Shown piece by piece: positions 57,002 to 64,000 of a DNA stretch of 64,000 bases; the first letter of the stretch is position 1; each line of letters opens with the position of its first letter. Where the stretch lies: the NCBI RefSeq assembly GCF_943371865.1, contig NZ_CALRWL010000028.1, positions 1-64,000 of the forward strand, given 5' to 3'. Both the position numbers and the translations under genes were made by a program. Under the pieces are notes generated by a model. It was not told the DNA's origin, searched no databases, and saw only the letters and a program-made list of their open reading frames with translations. The DNA comes from Azorhizobium sp943371865 (GTDB taxonomy: Bacteria; Pseudomonadota; Alphaproteobacteria; Rhizobiales; Xanthobacteraceae).

Positions 57002-57678
57002 GTCTTCGCCGCGCTCTTGCCCTTGGCGAACGACATCCGGGTCTTCACCCGCGTCCCATGTTGCGACACCGCCAGCGACCGGTCCGGCATATCGCGCCGC
57101 ACCACGGCGTTGACGCCGATCCGGCAGTCATCGCCGATGGTGACGCCCGCATGGATGCGCGCGCCCATGCCGATCATGCAGCGCTTGCCGATCCGCACGT
57201 CGCTGGCCACCGTGGCGTGGGGCAGGATGACCGTGAACGCACCCACCGATACCCGGGACCCGAGAACATTGTGCGCGAACAGATGGACGTGCGGTCCGAG
57301 GACGATGTCGGTCAGGATGGCGAACGGCCCCACATAGCAGCCCTCGCCGATCTGAGCGTGCGAAGAAACCACCGATGACGGATGAATGAATCGCGGCCAC
57401 CGGCAGTTGCGCAGGGCGGGCCGCTCGCGGATCTGCGCGGCAGCGTCGGGATCGGCGATGGTGAGAAAGGCATCAAGGCTCGCGCCATCCAGACTGGCAA
57501 TGACGTCCACCGCATGCCCGAGCACGGCGCCCGCGGGGCGATCATCCACGATCCCCCGGACCGAAACCCCTGCGGTTTCGAAAATGCAGATGAGGTTGCG
57601 GGCATTTCGACCCCCACCCACCAGCATCAGCCCATCCGGGGCCGCGGGAGACAATGGGGCGATCAGGGGAACAGTCAT
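56998..57678 (-). CDS. NeuD/PglD-like sugar O- or N-acyltransferase
   Basis: 226 residues from ATG 57678 (MTVPLIAPLSPAAPDGL). An N-terminal Rossmann-like domain (GLMLVGGGRNARNLICIFETAG) is followed by a left-handed beta helix with hexapeptide repeats: VVSSHAQIGEGCYVGPFAILTD, VGAFTVILPHATVASDVRIGKRCMIGMGARIHAGVTIGDDCRIG. Such enzymes transfer acyl groups to sialic-acid-like or bacillosamine sugars for surface glycans. Its stop overlaps copy B. Divergent from the glycosyltransferase fusion. Confidence 0.85.
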   Translation of the reverse strand: MTVPLIAPLSPAAPDGLMLVGGGRNARNLICIFETAGVSVRGIVDDRPAGAVLGHAVDVIASLDGASLDAFLTIADPDAAAQIRERPALRNCRWPRFIHPSSVVSSHAQIGEGCYVGPFAILTDIVLGPHVHLFAHNVLGSRVSVGAFTVILPHATVASDVRIGKRCMIGMGARIHAGVTIGDDCRIGVNAVVRRDMPDRSLAVSQHGTRVKTRMSFAKGKSAAKT

Positions 57679-58043
57679 GGGGCTTCTCGAAACACAACGC
57701 ACACATCAGATACGCGCCGGAGGCACGCGCCCCCCCGGGGGAGAGCGGGTCACCATGCGCCTTTGCATGCCAGCCGCTGCCTGGGCCCGCTCCCGAAGGT
57801 GGGATGGGAGCCTCCGCACACGTCCGAAGATCGACAGACCCGCGACTTTCATGGCAACCTAAAAGCGAATCGATGGGCCACACCTACCCAAAGAAGCAAG
57901 AATGACATATTTATGAAATTCCCCGATGTTACAAGCGATCAATTCCGTCTCCAAAAATCAAAGCGCCCGTAAAACCATCAAAATGGTCTGATTTTCCAAT
58001 AAGCCGACCCAAAAAGAAAATATCTTTGGTGAAAAGATAAATC
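57679..58043. other. A+T-rich divergent promoter region
   Basis: 365 bases between divergent glycan genes. The right half (57860-58043) is A+T-rich (tgacatatttatg, aaaaagaaaatatctttgg) and should hold the promoter of the 58044 gene. The left half is G+C-rich with ccccccgggggagag at 57732-57746. No gene supported. Confidence 0.5.
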
Positions 58044-60260
58044 GTGATCCTGATCCTTACCTACGCCAAGGTCTGCACCACTTCACTGCACCATCTGCTG
58101 ACGAACCGTTTCCCCGGTGACGTCTTTCGCAGTCATGGCCTGGAAGCGTGGATTCTCGACCCGCTGGAGCGGTTCGTCGCCGCAGCCCCCACCGACACCA
58201 CCGGCCTGCGCCTCTCGTTCGACAATGGGCCGATCCGCGCGCGGCTGGCCCAGGCCCGCGCGAGCGGAGAGACGATCACGCTCATCAGCGGCGTGCGCGA
58301 TCCCATCACCCGCTCCCTCTCCGTGGCGATGCAGAATCTGGACGCGGCCTTCGCCGATTGCCTCGGTCCATCGGTGGAGGCGAGCGCGCAGGCCATCGCC
58401 GCGCGCGTGGCCGACCTCTGGCTGCGCGACACGCCCAACGACGACCCGATCCGCGCCTTCCTGGAACTGATGATCCGCGCGCCATTTTCCTGGTTCGAGG
58501 CGGAGATCCATCAGGCGTTCGGGTTCGATCTGCGGGCGCATCCCTTCGATCGCGCCAAGGGCTATGCGATCCAGACCCAGGACAACCTGCGCCTGCTGCT
58601 GTTCCGGCACGAGAGCGCGCCGGCGGCCATCGAGGCCGGCCTGGCGGAGCTTTTTCCCGGCGTGGATGTCGCTCTCCCCCACGACAATACCGGCATGGAC
58701 AAGCCGACCGGCGACATCTATCGCGCCCTGCAGCGGTGCTTCCGGCTGCCGCGCGCGGCGCTGGAGGCGATCTACGCCCATCCGGACGTGTGCGCCTATT
58801 ATTCCGAGGACGAGATCGCCGCGTCCATCGACCGGTGGGCGGAGCCCGCGCCGCGGCGGGAATGGGTCCTGCCTCCGCCCCCCGCCGCGCCGCGCGCCAG
58901 CTTCGCGGCGACGGTGTTCATCCCGGTCCGCAATCACGCCCATTGGATCGGCGAGGAGATCGACAGCCTCATCGCCCAATGGCGGCCGGACGTGGAACTG
59001 CTGCTGGTGGACGACGGCTCCGAGGACGGCAGCCTCGGCGCGGCACTGGACCGGCTGGCCGGCCGGCCCGAGGTGGCGGCGACCGTGATGCGCAACAGCA
59101 CTGCCATCGGTCACGGCATGCTGCCCGCCGTGGTGTCCCTGGCGCGGGCGCCGCTGCTCATTCAGGCGGACAGCGACGACATCGCCCTGCCCGGCCGCCT
59201 CGACACCATCATCGGTCATTTTGCCGCCCACCCCGATTGCCGGCTGGTGACCACCAATGCGGTGCTGCTGAGCGAGAGCGGCCTGCCGATCGGCCTGCTG
59301 GATGTCCAATTGCCGGACGCGGTACTCAACGATGCCGTGGCGCTGGCGGACCAGCAGCACAAGCCCTATTGGCTTGGCGCCTCATCCGCCTGGCACCGCT
59401 CGATCATCGAGGATTTCGCACCGCTCGATCCGGAGCTTTGCGCCTATGGCCTCGATCTTTTGACCGGCTTCCGGGCGGTGCTCCTGGGAAGCCAGCATTA
59501 TCTGGGGCGCCCGCTGGTCGGCTGGCGCCAGCATGCGCACAACAGCCACCGCATGATCGGATCGTTCAATCCGGACCCGGCGGCGCAGGAGCATCTGGCC
59601 GCCATCATCCTCATGACCCGCGCGCAGCGCCTGCGCGACGTCGCCTGGCTGCAGGCGCACGGCAAGCTCGATCCCGACCGCGCGGCCGCGATCGAAACCC
59701 GCTGGCGTGCCGACTATATGACGCAAGCCGAGGAGTGGATCCGGCTGCGCAACCGCCTCACCGGGACCCACGCCGCCCCCTCGCCCAAAGCACCGGGCGG
59801 ATCACAGGGGCAGACCCACATTCCAACGGTGCCGCCCATCCTCACCTTGCAGCGCGGTGTGGAATGCCCGACGTCGCAGATGGATCAGGTCCTGTGCCGC
59901 TGGGCCGGCATGCATCGCCAGGACAACACGATGGTGTGGACCAGCGGGCGGGCAGTCATCGTCCTGCGCATTCCCGACCCGGAGGCGCAGGCGCTGGTCG
60001 TGACGCTGGCGGGCCTGCCCTATATCGACCGGCAGTCGATCTTCCTCTCGCTGGATTTCGCCCCGCCCGTGGAGGCGACGCTGATCGCCGGCGAATCCAG
60101 GCGCGTGACCGTGCCGATCACCACGCGCCGCGATCCGGCGCGCGGCCTCATGACCCTGATGATCAGCGTGCCGCAGGCCGCGATGCCGGTGACGTTCGCG
60201 CCAGAAACCACGGATCATCGCGTTCTGGGGGTGGCGGTGTTCGCGATGCAGGTGATCTGA
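58044..60260 (+). CDS. Sulfotransferase-like / family 2 glycosyltransferase fusion
   Basis: 738 residues. N-terminal about 280 residues start MILILTYAKVCTTSLHHLL, a P-loop-like PAPS-binding pattern seen in capsular sulfotransferase-like proteins, and continue with ISGVRDPITRSLSVAMQNL. A GT-A domain at about 290-520 has FAATVFIPVRNHAHWIGEEI, LLVDDGSEDGS and IQADSDDIALPGRL (DSD metal motif). The last 180 residues are unassigned, perhaps beta-rich. Likely modifies a surface glycan together with the NeuD-like enzyme. The N-terminal motif lacks the usual Lys-Thr pair (it reads K-V-C-T-T-S), so activity is uncertain. Confidence 0.8.
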   Translation: MILILTYAKVCTTSLHHLLTNRFPGDVFRSHGLEAWILDPLERFVAAAPTDTTGLRLSFDNGPIRARLAQARASGETITLISGVRDPITRSLSVAMQNLDAAFADCLGPSVEASAQAIAARVADLWLRDTPNDDPIRAFLELMIRAPFSWFEAEIHQAFGFDLRAHPFDRAKGYAIQTQDNLRLLLFRHESAPAAIEAGLAELFPGVDVALPHDNTGMDKPTGDIYRALQRCFRLPRAALEAIYAHPDVCAYYSEDEIAASIDRWAEPAPRREWVLPPPPAAPRASFAATVFIPVRNHAHWIGEEIDSLIAQWRPDVELLLVDDGSEDGSLGAALDRLAGRPEVAATVMRNSTAIGHGMLPAVVSLARAPLLIQADSDDIALPGRLDTIIGHFAAHPDCRLVTTNAVLLSESGLPIGLLDVQLPDAVLNDAVALADQQHKPYWLGASSAWHRSIIEDFAPLDPELCAYGLDLLTGFRAVLLGSQHYLGRPLVGWRQHAHNSHRMIGSFNPDPAAQEHLAAIILMTRAQRLRDVAWLQAHGKLDPDRAAAIETRWRADYMTQAEEWIRLRNRLTGTHAAPSPKAPGGSQGQTHIPTVPPILTLQRGVECPTSQMDQVLCRWAGMHRQDNTMVWTSGRAVIVLRIPDPEAQALVVTLAGLPYIDRQSIFLSLDFAPPVEATLIAGESRRVTVPITTRRDPARGLMTLMISVPQAAMPVTFAPETTDHRVLGVAVFAMQVI

Positions 60261-60332
60261 CCGGGGCGGGGCCGCAAGGCCTGGTGCTGAGATCGCCGTC
60301 GAGGGGGCGGCCTCCGCGCGTCGCGCCGGCCC

Positions 60333-60998
60333 TCACTGGCTCGCCCAGATGATCCGCGCGATCCACAGCACCTCCGCCGCGCTGAGCGAGCGGTCTTCAT
60401 ACTCCGGGTTCAGGGAGCGCAGGTCCACCGCGCGGGTGGTGCGGCGAACCAGTTCCTTGGCCAGGACTTCTCCCTCGCGGGTCTTCACGATCACCCGGTC
60501 GCCCTTGCGCAGCGAGGCGGCGGGCGACACCACCACGATGTCACCGGGGCGGTAGACCGGGCGCATGCTGTCGCCGGAAATCTCCAGCGCATAGGCATGC
60601 TCGTCCTCCACCTCGGGAAACAATATCTCGTCCCAGCCGCCGCCCACCGGAAAGCCGGCATCGTCGAAGAAGCCGCCCTTGCCCGCTTGGGCCAGACCAA
60701 TGTGGGGAATGGCGCGGGCGCGCGGCGGCGGGGGTGCCTCCTCGGCGAAGCCGCCGTGCGTGCCGCCGGGAACGCCCAGCAGGGCCATGAAATCCTCCAC
60801 CCCGGCGCCGGTGGCGGCCAGGATCTTGGCGATGCTCTCGGTGGAGGGCCAGCGGGTATGGCCGTCCGCCGTCACCCGCTTGGAGCGGTTGAAGGCGGTG
60901 GAATCCAGCCCCGCGCGCTTGGCCAGGCCCGAGGCGGACAGCCCATGGGCCGCGGCCAAGCGGTCGATGGCGGTCCAGATCTGGCCGTGCGTGAGCAT
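60333..60998 (-). CDS. S24/LexA-like repressor with HTH (intact, copy C)
   Basis: 221 residues. N-terminal helix-turn-helix (IDRLAAAHGLSASGLAKRAGLDSTAFNRSKR), linker, and S24 peptidase domain with catalytic S144 in EISGDSMRPVYRPGDIVVV and K181 in EVLAKELVRR. LexA/CI-type regulators self-cleave or bind DNA to control stress or phage genes. It adjoins ordinary core genes on its 5' side. On its 3' side lies the accessory region, and its last 171 bases recur at 55953 and 56840. Confidence 0.93.
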   Translation of the reverse strand: MLTHGQIWTAIDRLAAAHGLSASGLAKRAGLDSTAFNRSKRVTADGHTRWPSTESIAKILAATGAGVEDFMALLGVPGGTHGGFAEEAPPPPRARAIPHIGLAQAGKGGFFDDAGFPVGGGWDEILFPEVEDEHAYALEISGDSMRPVYRPGDIVVVSPAASLRKGDRVIVKTREGEVLAKELVRRTTRAVDLRSLNPEYEDRSLSAAEVLWIARIIWASQ

Positions 60999-61105
60999 GA
61001 GCGCCTGCTGATGGGTGCGGAATTAACTAGGAAAATAAGGCTTTGCGGCGGATTTGTCCAGGAATCAAGTCCGCGAGGGCCGCTGCGCCCGTCGCCGGCG
61101 GCCGA

Positions 61106-61143
61106 AGAAAACCGGATTCCCCTTTTCGGGCGCATGGTCTAAA
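61106..61143. repeat. Dispersed intergenic repeat, copy 1
   Basis: gaaaaccggattccccttttc followed by gggcgcatggtctaaa. Matches the unit at 63254-63299 and resembles a short repeat common between genes in Hyphomicrobiales. It contains a weak inverted repeat (gaaaacc / ttttc). Confidence 0.55.
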
Positions 61144-61151
61144 CCGGCCTC

Positions 61152-61499
61152 ATGACCGCATCGCGCTGCCTCATCTACAAGATCTGCCCCCGGCCCCTGT
61201 GGGAGGCCGCTATCGCCGCCGGCCAATTCGAGGGCGCCCCGGTGGATGTGGCCGACGGCTATATCCACTTCTCGGCCTTGGAACAGGTGCGCGAGACCGC
61301 CGCCAAGCATTTCGCCGGCCAGGAGGATCTGCTGCTGGTGGCGGTGGATGCCGCCACTTTGGCGCAATTGAAGTGGGAGCCCTCCCGCGGCGGGGCGCTG
61401 TTTCCCCATCTCTACGGGCCGCTGCCGGTCTCGGCCGCGCTCTGGGTGCGGCCGCTGCCGCTGAATGCCGACGGCAGCCACAGCTTTCCGTTGGATTGA
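61152..61499 (+). CDS. DUF952 family protein
   Basis: 115 residues from ATG 61152. The single domain shows CLIYKICPRPLWEAAIAAGQFEGAPVDVADGYIHFSALEQVRETAAKHFAGQ and FPHLYGPLPVSAALWVRPLPL, both diagnostic for DUF952 (COG3502). These are small cytoplasmic proteins of unknown function, possibly glutathione-S-transferase-related. Next to the repressor gene, in opposite orientation. Confidence 0.92.
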   Translation: MTASRCLIYKICPRPLWEAAIAAGQFEGAPVDVADGYIHFSALEQVRETAAKHFAGQEDLLLVAVDAATLAQLKWEPSRGGALFPHLYGPLPVSAALWVRPLPLNADGSHSFPLD

Positions 61500-61520
61500 A
61501 CCGCCTGCCGGACTGACGCC

Positions 61521-62882
61521 TCAGGCCGGGCGAAACGTGCGCCGCAGCAGCGCCGGCATGCGCACCGCCTGCAACACGCCGCGCGCCAGCAAAAACACCA
61601 GCAGCGCGGTCCACAGCCCGGCATTGCCGAACGGCCGCAGCGCCGCCCAGGTGCCGAGGTAGATCGCCAGAGCGGCGATCATCAGGTTGCGCATGTCCCG
61701 CGACCACAGCGCCCCCACATAGATGCCGTCGAAGGCATAAGCCGCCACCCCGGCCAGCGGCAGCAGCGCGGCGAACGGCAGATAGGCCACCGCCTCCGCC
61801 ACCACGGCGGGATTGGTGCTCATGGCGCCAAGCACGCTCGGCCCGGCCAGGAAGAAGAAGCCCACCGCCAGCACCGCGAAGCCATAGCCCCAGATCAGCA
61901 CCAGCCGCAGCGCCGTGCCGAAGGCGGCGCGGTCGCGGGCGCCGGCGGCGGCGCCGCACAATTGCTCGGCGGCGGTGGCGAAGCCGTCGAGGAAATAGAC
62001 CGACAGCAGCACCATGGTGTTGAGCAGCGCATTGGCCGCCAGCACCGTGTCGCCCGCCCGCGCGCCCTGGGCGGCAAAGAAGCTGAACGCCCCCAGCAGC
62101 GCCGCGGTGCGGATCATGATGTCGCGATTGAGCGCCAGGGTTTCCACCAGCCGGGCGCGGTCGAACACCACCGCGCGAGGCAGATCGAGCCGGAAGCCCA
62201 GCAGCCGGGCGCACATCATCGCCCCCGCCAGCGTGCCGGCGGCCTCCGCCCAGACGGTGGCCTGCGCGGCGCCCGCCACCCCCAGATCCCAGCCCAGCAC
62301 GAACAGCACGCACAGGCCGATGTTCAGGGCATTGATGCCCGCCTGCAGCGCCAAAGCATGGCCGGTGCGGCCGATGCCGGTGAGCCAGCCCAGCACGGCG
62401 TAATTGGCCAGACTCATGGGCGCGGCCCAGATGCGCACGCCATAATAAGCCGACAGCGCCTGATCCACCGCCGGGCTGGCGCCGGCCAGCTCATGCACCA
62501 GCCAGCCGATGGGCTTTTGCAGCACCAGCAAGGCGAGGCCGCAGGCCAGCGCCATCAGCACCGAGCGCACCAGCACCGCGCGCTCCTCCACCCGGTCGCG
62601 CCGGCCGATTGCCTGGGCGGCAAGGCCCACGGTGCCCATGCGCAGAAAGCCGAAGCCCCAGAACAGGAAATCGAACACCACCGCGCCCAGCGCCACCCCG
62701 CCCAGCGCCGCCGCATCCCCCAGCCGGCCGATGACCGCGGTGGCCACCAGCCCCAGCAAGGGGGTGGTCAGGTGCGAGAGGGTCATGGGCACGGCGATGG
62801 CCAGCACGCTCTTGTGCGTCACCGCCAGGGCCTGTCCCGGACCTTCGCTCGGCGCGGCGCCGCTCATCGCCGGCTTGGTCAT
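61521..62882 (-). CDS. MATE-family efflux transporter
   Basis: 453 residues, about twelve membrane helices in two repeats. It begins AVTHKSVLAIAVPMTLSHLTTPLLGLVATAVIGRLGD, typical of DinF/NorM-type MATE proteins; GFGFLRMGTVGLAAQAIGRRD and GYGFAVLAVGFFFLAGPSVLGAM follow. Exports cationic compounds using H+ or Na+. The DUF6460 gene ends seven bases upstream on the same strand, so both are co-transcribed. Confidence 0.93.
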   Translation of the reverse strand: MTKPAMSGAAPSEGPGQALAVTHKSVLAIAVPMTLSHLTTPLLGLVATAVIGRLGDAAALGGVALGAVVFDFLFWGFGFLRMGTVGLAAQAIGRRDRVEERAVLVRSVLMALACGLALLVLQKPIGWLVHELAGASPAVDQALSAYYGVRIWAAPMSLANYAVLGWLTGIGRTGHALALQAGINALNIGLCVLFVLGWDLGVAGAAQATVWAEAAGTLAGAMMCARLLGFRLDLPRAVVFDRARLVETLALNRDIMIRTAALLGAFSFFAAQGARAGDTVLAANALLNTMVLLSVYFLDGFATAAEQLCGAAAGARDRAAFGTALRLVLIWGYGFAVLAVGFFFLAGPSVLGAMSTNPAVVAEAVAYLPFAALLPLAGVAAYAFDGIYVGALWSRDMRNLMIAALAIYLGTWAALRPFGNAGLWTALLVFLLARGVLQAVRMPALLRRTFRPA

Positions 62883-62889
62883 GGCCGGT

Positions 62890-63165
62890 TCAGCGCCCCA
62901 TGCGCAGCAGGCGCAGCACCAGCCACAGCGGGATCACGATCACCGCCCCCAAGAGGAAATAGCGCCACAGCCGCTCCACGGTGTCGAAGCCCAGCGAGAA
63001 GATGGATTCCACGAACCGGCGCAGCGAGCCCAGCAGATTGGCCGGGTCCAGCCCCAAAGCGGCCAGGATCACCCCCACCACCACCGAGAGCAGGACGAGG
63101 CGCAGCAGCACCGAGACCGGGGAGCCGCCGAGAAAGCGGGAGATCTGGGAATTGCCGTCTGCCAT
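62890..63165 (-). CDS. DUF6460 small membrane protein
   Basis: 91 residues with two membrane helices: SVLLRLVLLSVVVGVILAALG and YFLLGAVIVIPLWLVLRLL, and between them LDPANLLGSLRRFVESIFSLGFDTVERLW. This pattern is DUF6460, restricted to Hyphomicrobiales. Function unknown. First gene of the operon with the MATE transporter. Confidence 0.85.
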   Translation of the reverse strand: MADGNSQISRFLGGSPVSVLLRLVLLSVVVGVILAALGLDPANLLGSLRRFVESIFSLGFDTVERLWRYFLLGAVIVIPLWLVLRLLRMGR

Positions 63166-63192
63166 GTCTGGTCCTTTATGTGCCCCCGCCGG

Positions 63193-63237
63193 CTTTAGCG
63201 TCTGTGCGGTTCCGATTGAACCGCACAGACGCTAAAG
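63193..63237. repeat. Perfect 20-bp inverted repeat
   Basis: Left arm ctttagcgtctgtgcggttc (63193-63212), 5-base spacer cgatt, right arm the exact reverse complement (63218-63237). It lies about 28 bases upstream of the DUF6460 start. It could be a strong hairpin, an operator, or a copy of a genome-wide palindromic repeat; taaagtcttt after it gives only a weak T tract. Confidence 0.85.
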
Positions 63238-63253
63238 TCTTTGTAGGCGTTTG

Positions 63254-63299
63254 CCTTTTCGGGAAAACCGGGTTCCGCTTTTCTCGGGCAATCTTTAGC
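63254..63299. repeat. Dispersed intergenic repeat, copy 2
   Basis: ccttttcgggaaaaccgggttccgcttttctcgggcaatctttagc, a second copy of the unit at 61106-61143 directly beside the 20-bp palindrome. The two together look like one composite intergenic element. Confidence 0.55.
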
Positions 63300-63334
63300 A
63301 CGGTCCGCCAGCGGGCGGGAGCGGCACGCCGGCC

Positions 63335-64000
63335 TCAGTCCGGCTCGACGATGAAGATGCCACGGGCGGTGCGCAGGCGGCGCAGGAACCGGCGGGCATT
63401 GTCGAACCGATGCACCAAAAAGCCGCGCGGCCGCGCGCTGCCCGCCGCAGGCTCTGCCTGGGCCGGCAGGCCATTGACGTCGAGGCGGGCATAAAGCGCC
63501 GCATAGCGCTCCAGGAACAGCGCCTGCGTCGCGGCGTCCATGTCCTGATAGCGCTGCGCCTTGCCGACATTGAACTGGCCGATCATGCCCTTGCTGGAAA
63601 AGGGCGCCAGCACCCGCTGCGGATCCACGCGCACGCCCAGCTGGTCCGCCACGCGCGCCACGGTGGCGGCGGCATCGAAGCAGATCTGGTTGTAGGTGAA
63701 GACTTCGACCCCCGGCACGGCGGCCCAGGCCTGGAAATAATCCATCTGGTTGTCGATGGACATGAACGTGTCCTGCGCGGTGTGGATCTCCGCAAACGGC
63801 ATCAGCCCCACGGCGCGGGCGCGCACGCCGTTGTCGATCATCGACAGCGCGATCTCGCGGGGATCCCGGATGCTGGCGCTGGCCAGGACCTCGCCGGCGG
63901 CAATGCGCGCAGCCACCTCCGGCCGCAGGGCGCCATGGGTCTTCAGAACGACGTTGCGGTTGCCCACAGTGTCGGCGACGCGATCCAGGAACGGGCCGGT
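63335..64000 (-). CDS. Sulfotransferase-like protein, N-terminus outside window
   Basis: 221 visible residues; the frame is open through the right edge (TGPFLDRVADTVGNRN upstream of a possible GTG at 63967), so the start lies beyond the window. VVLKTHG, then ASASIRDPREIALSMIDNG and YNQICFDAAATVARVADQLGV match the core and C-terminal parts of sulfotransferase-like families (the RDP motif of the PAPS 3'-phosphate site). The P-loop would be in the missing part. A basic C-terminal tail ends in GIFIVEPD. Confidence 0.75.
   Translation of the reverse strand, partial: TGPFLDRVADTVGNRNVVLKTHGALRPEVAARIAAGEVLASASIRDPREIALSMIDNGVRARAVGLMPFAEIHTAQDTFMSIDNQMDYFQAWAAVPGVEVFTYNQICFDAAATVARVADQLGVRVDPQRVLAPFSSKGMIGQFNVGKAQRYQDMDAATQALFLERYAALYARLDVNGLPAQAEPAAGSARPRGFLVHRFDNARRFLRRLRTARGIFIVEPD

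Noticed and set aside
54325..60332. Integrase or transposase within the accessory region
   Set aside because: No open frame has tyrosine or serine recombinase or DDE features; the mobility mechanism therefore stays open.

Overview
This window looks like chromosomal DNA of an alphaproteobacterium of the order Hyphomicrobiales (Rhizobiales), most simply a Xanthobacteraceae-type genome. The reasons are high G+C in nearly all genes, alphaproteobacterial small families (DUF1036, DUF1244, DUF2312/GapR, TIGR02301, DUF6460, DUF3096), a separate aa3 oxidase subunit IV gene ahead of a three-gene pntAA-pntAB-pntB transhydrogenase, a CIRCE-controlled groESL, and a pyruvate phosphate dikinase. Genus is inferred from gene content only.

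Layout. 1-146: N-terminus of an ISAs1-like transposase running off the left edge. 411-1798: copper module (YcnI-PCuAC fusion and a DUF2946 protein). 2081-2936: a lower-G+C pair of unrecognised genes with a possible operator and a terminator. 3018-10492: core genes (DUF6790, ABC1/UbiB-like kinase, L36, TPR protein, pyruvate kinase, DUF1036, DMT exporter, DUF1244, GapR-like). 10896-15649: cell-wall enzymes (DUF882/M15-like, L,D-transpeptidase) and a response regulator. 15903-24813: PepF and GIY-YIG, transhydrogenase with oxidase subunit IV, radical SAM protein, VOC protein, CytX-like transporter. 25023-29764: lipoprotein, groESL, DsbA-like and NAD(P)-binding proteins with a divergent HxlR regulator. 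29902-32604: molybdenum hydroxylase pair. 32644-41838: protein with two DTG motifs, GNAT, TIGR00266, HDAC-like, PPDK, DUF3096, MBL-fold, TsaC and YpeA-like genes. 41959-50446: sulfatase, DUF3616, Tag, YgfZ, dihydroorotase, small conserved genes, NUDIX, HD and phosphatase genes. 50468-54324: TPR methyltransferase, divergent from an MBL exonuclease and ATP-dependent DNA ligase repair pair.

54325-60332 is an accessory region packed against the 3' end of an S24/LexA-like repressor gene (60333-60998). It holds a low-G+C membrane-anchored protein of unknown function, an AbrB-Doc toxin-antitoxin pair, a NeuD-like acyltransferase and a sulfotransferase-like/glycosyltransferase fusion. Two extra same-orientation copies of the repressor's 3' end (55953-56123 and 56840-57001) divide it into modules. 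This is the most unusual structure in the window: the 3' end looks like a repeatedly used insertion or accretion point, although no integrase is visible.

60999-64000 returns to ordinary genes (DUF952, MATE transporter, DUF6460), then a perfect 20-bp inverted repeat, and ends inside a sulfotransferase-like gene that runs off the right edge. I saw no rRNA, tRNA or CRISPR array.
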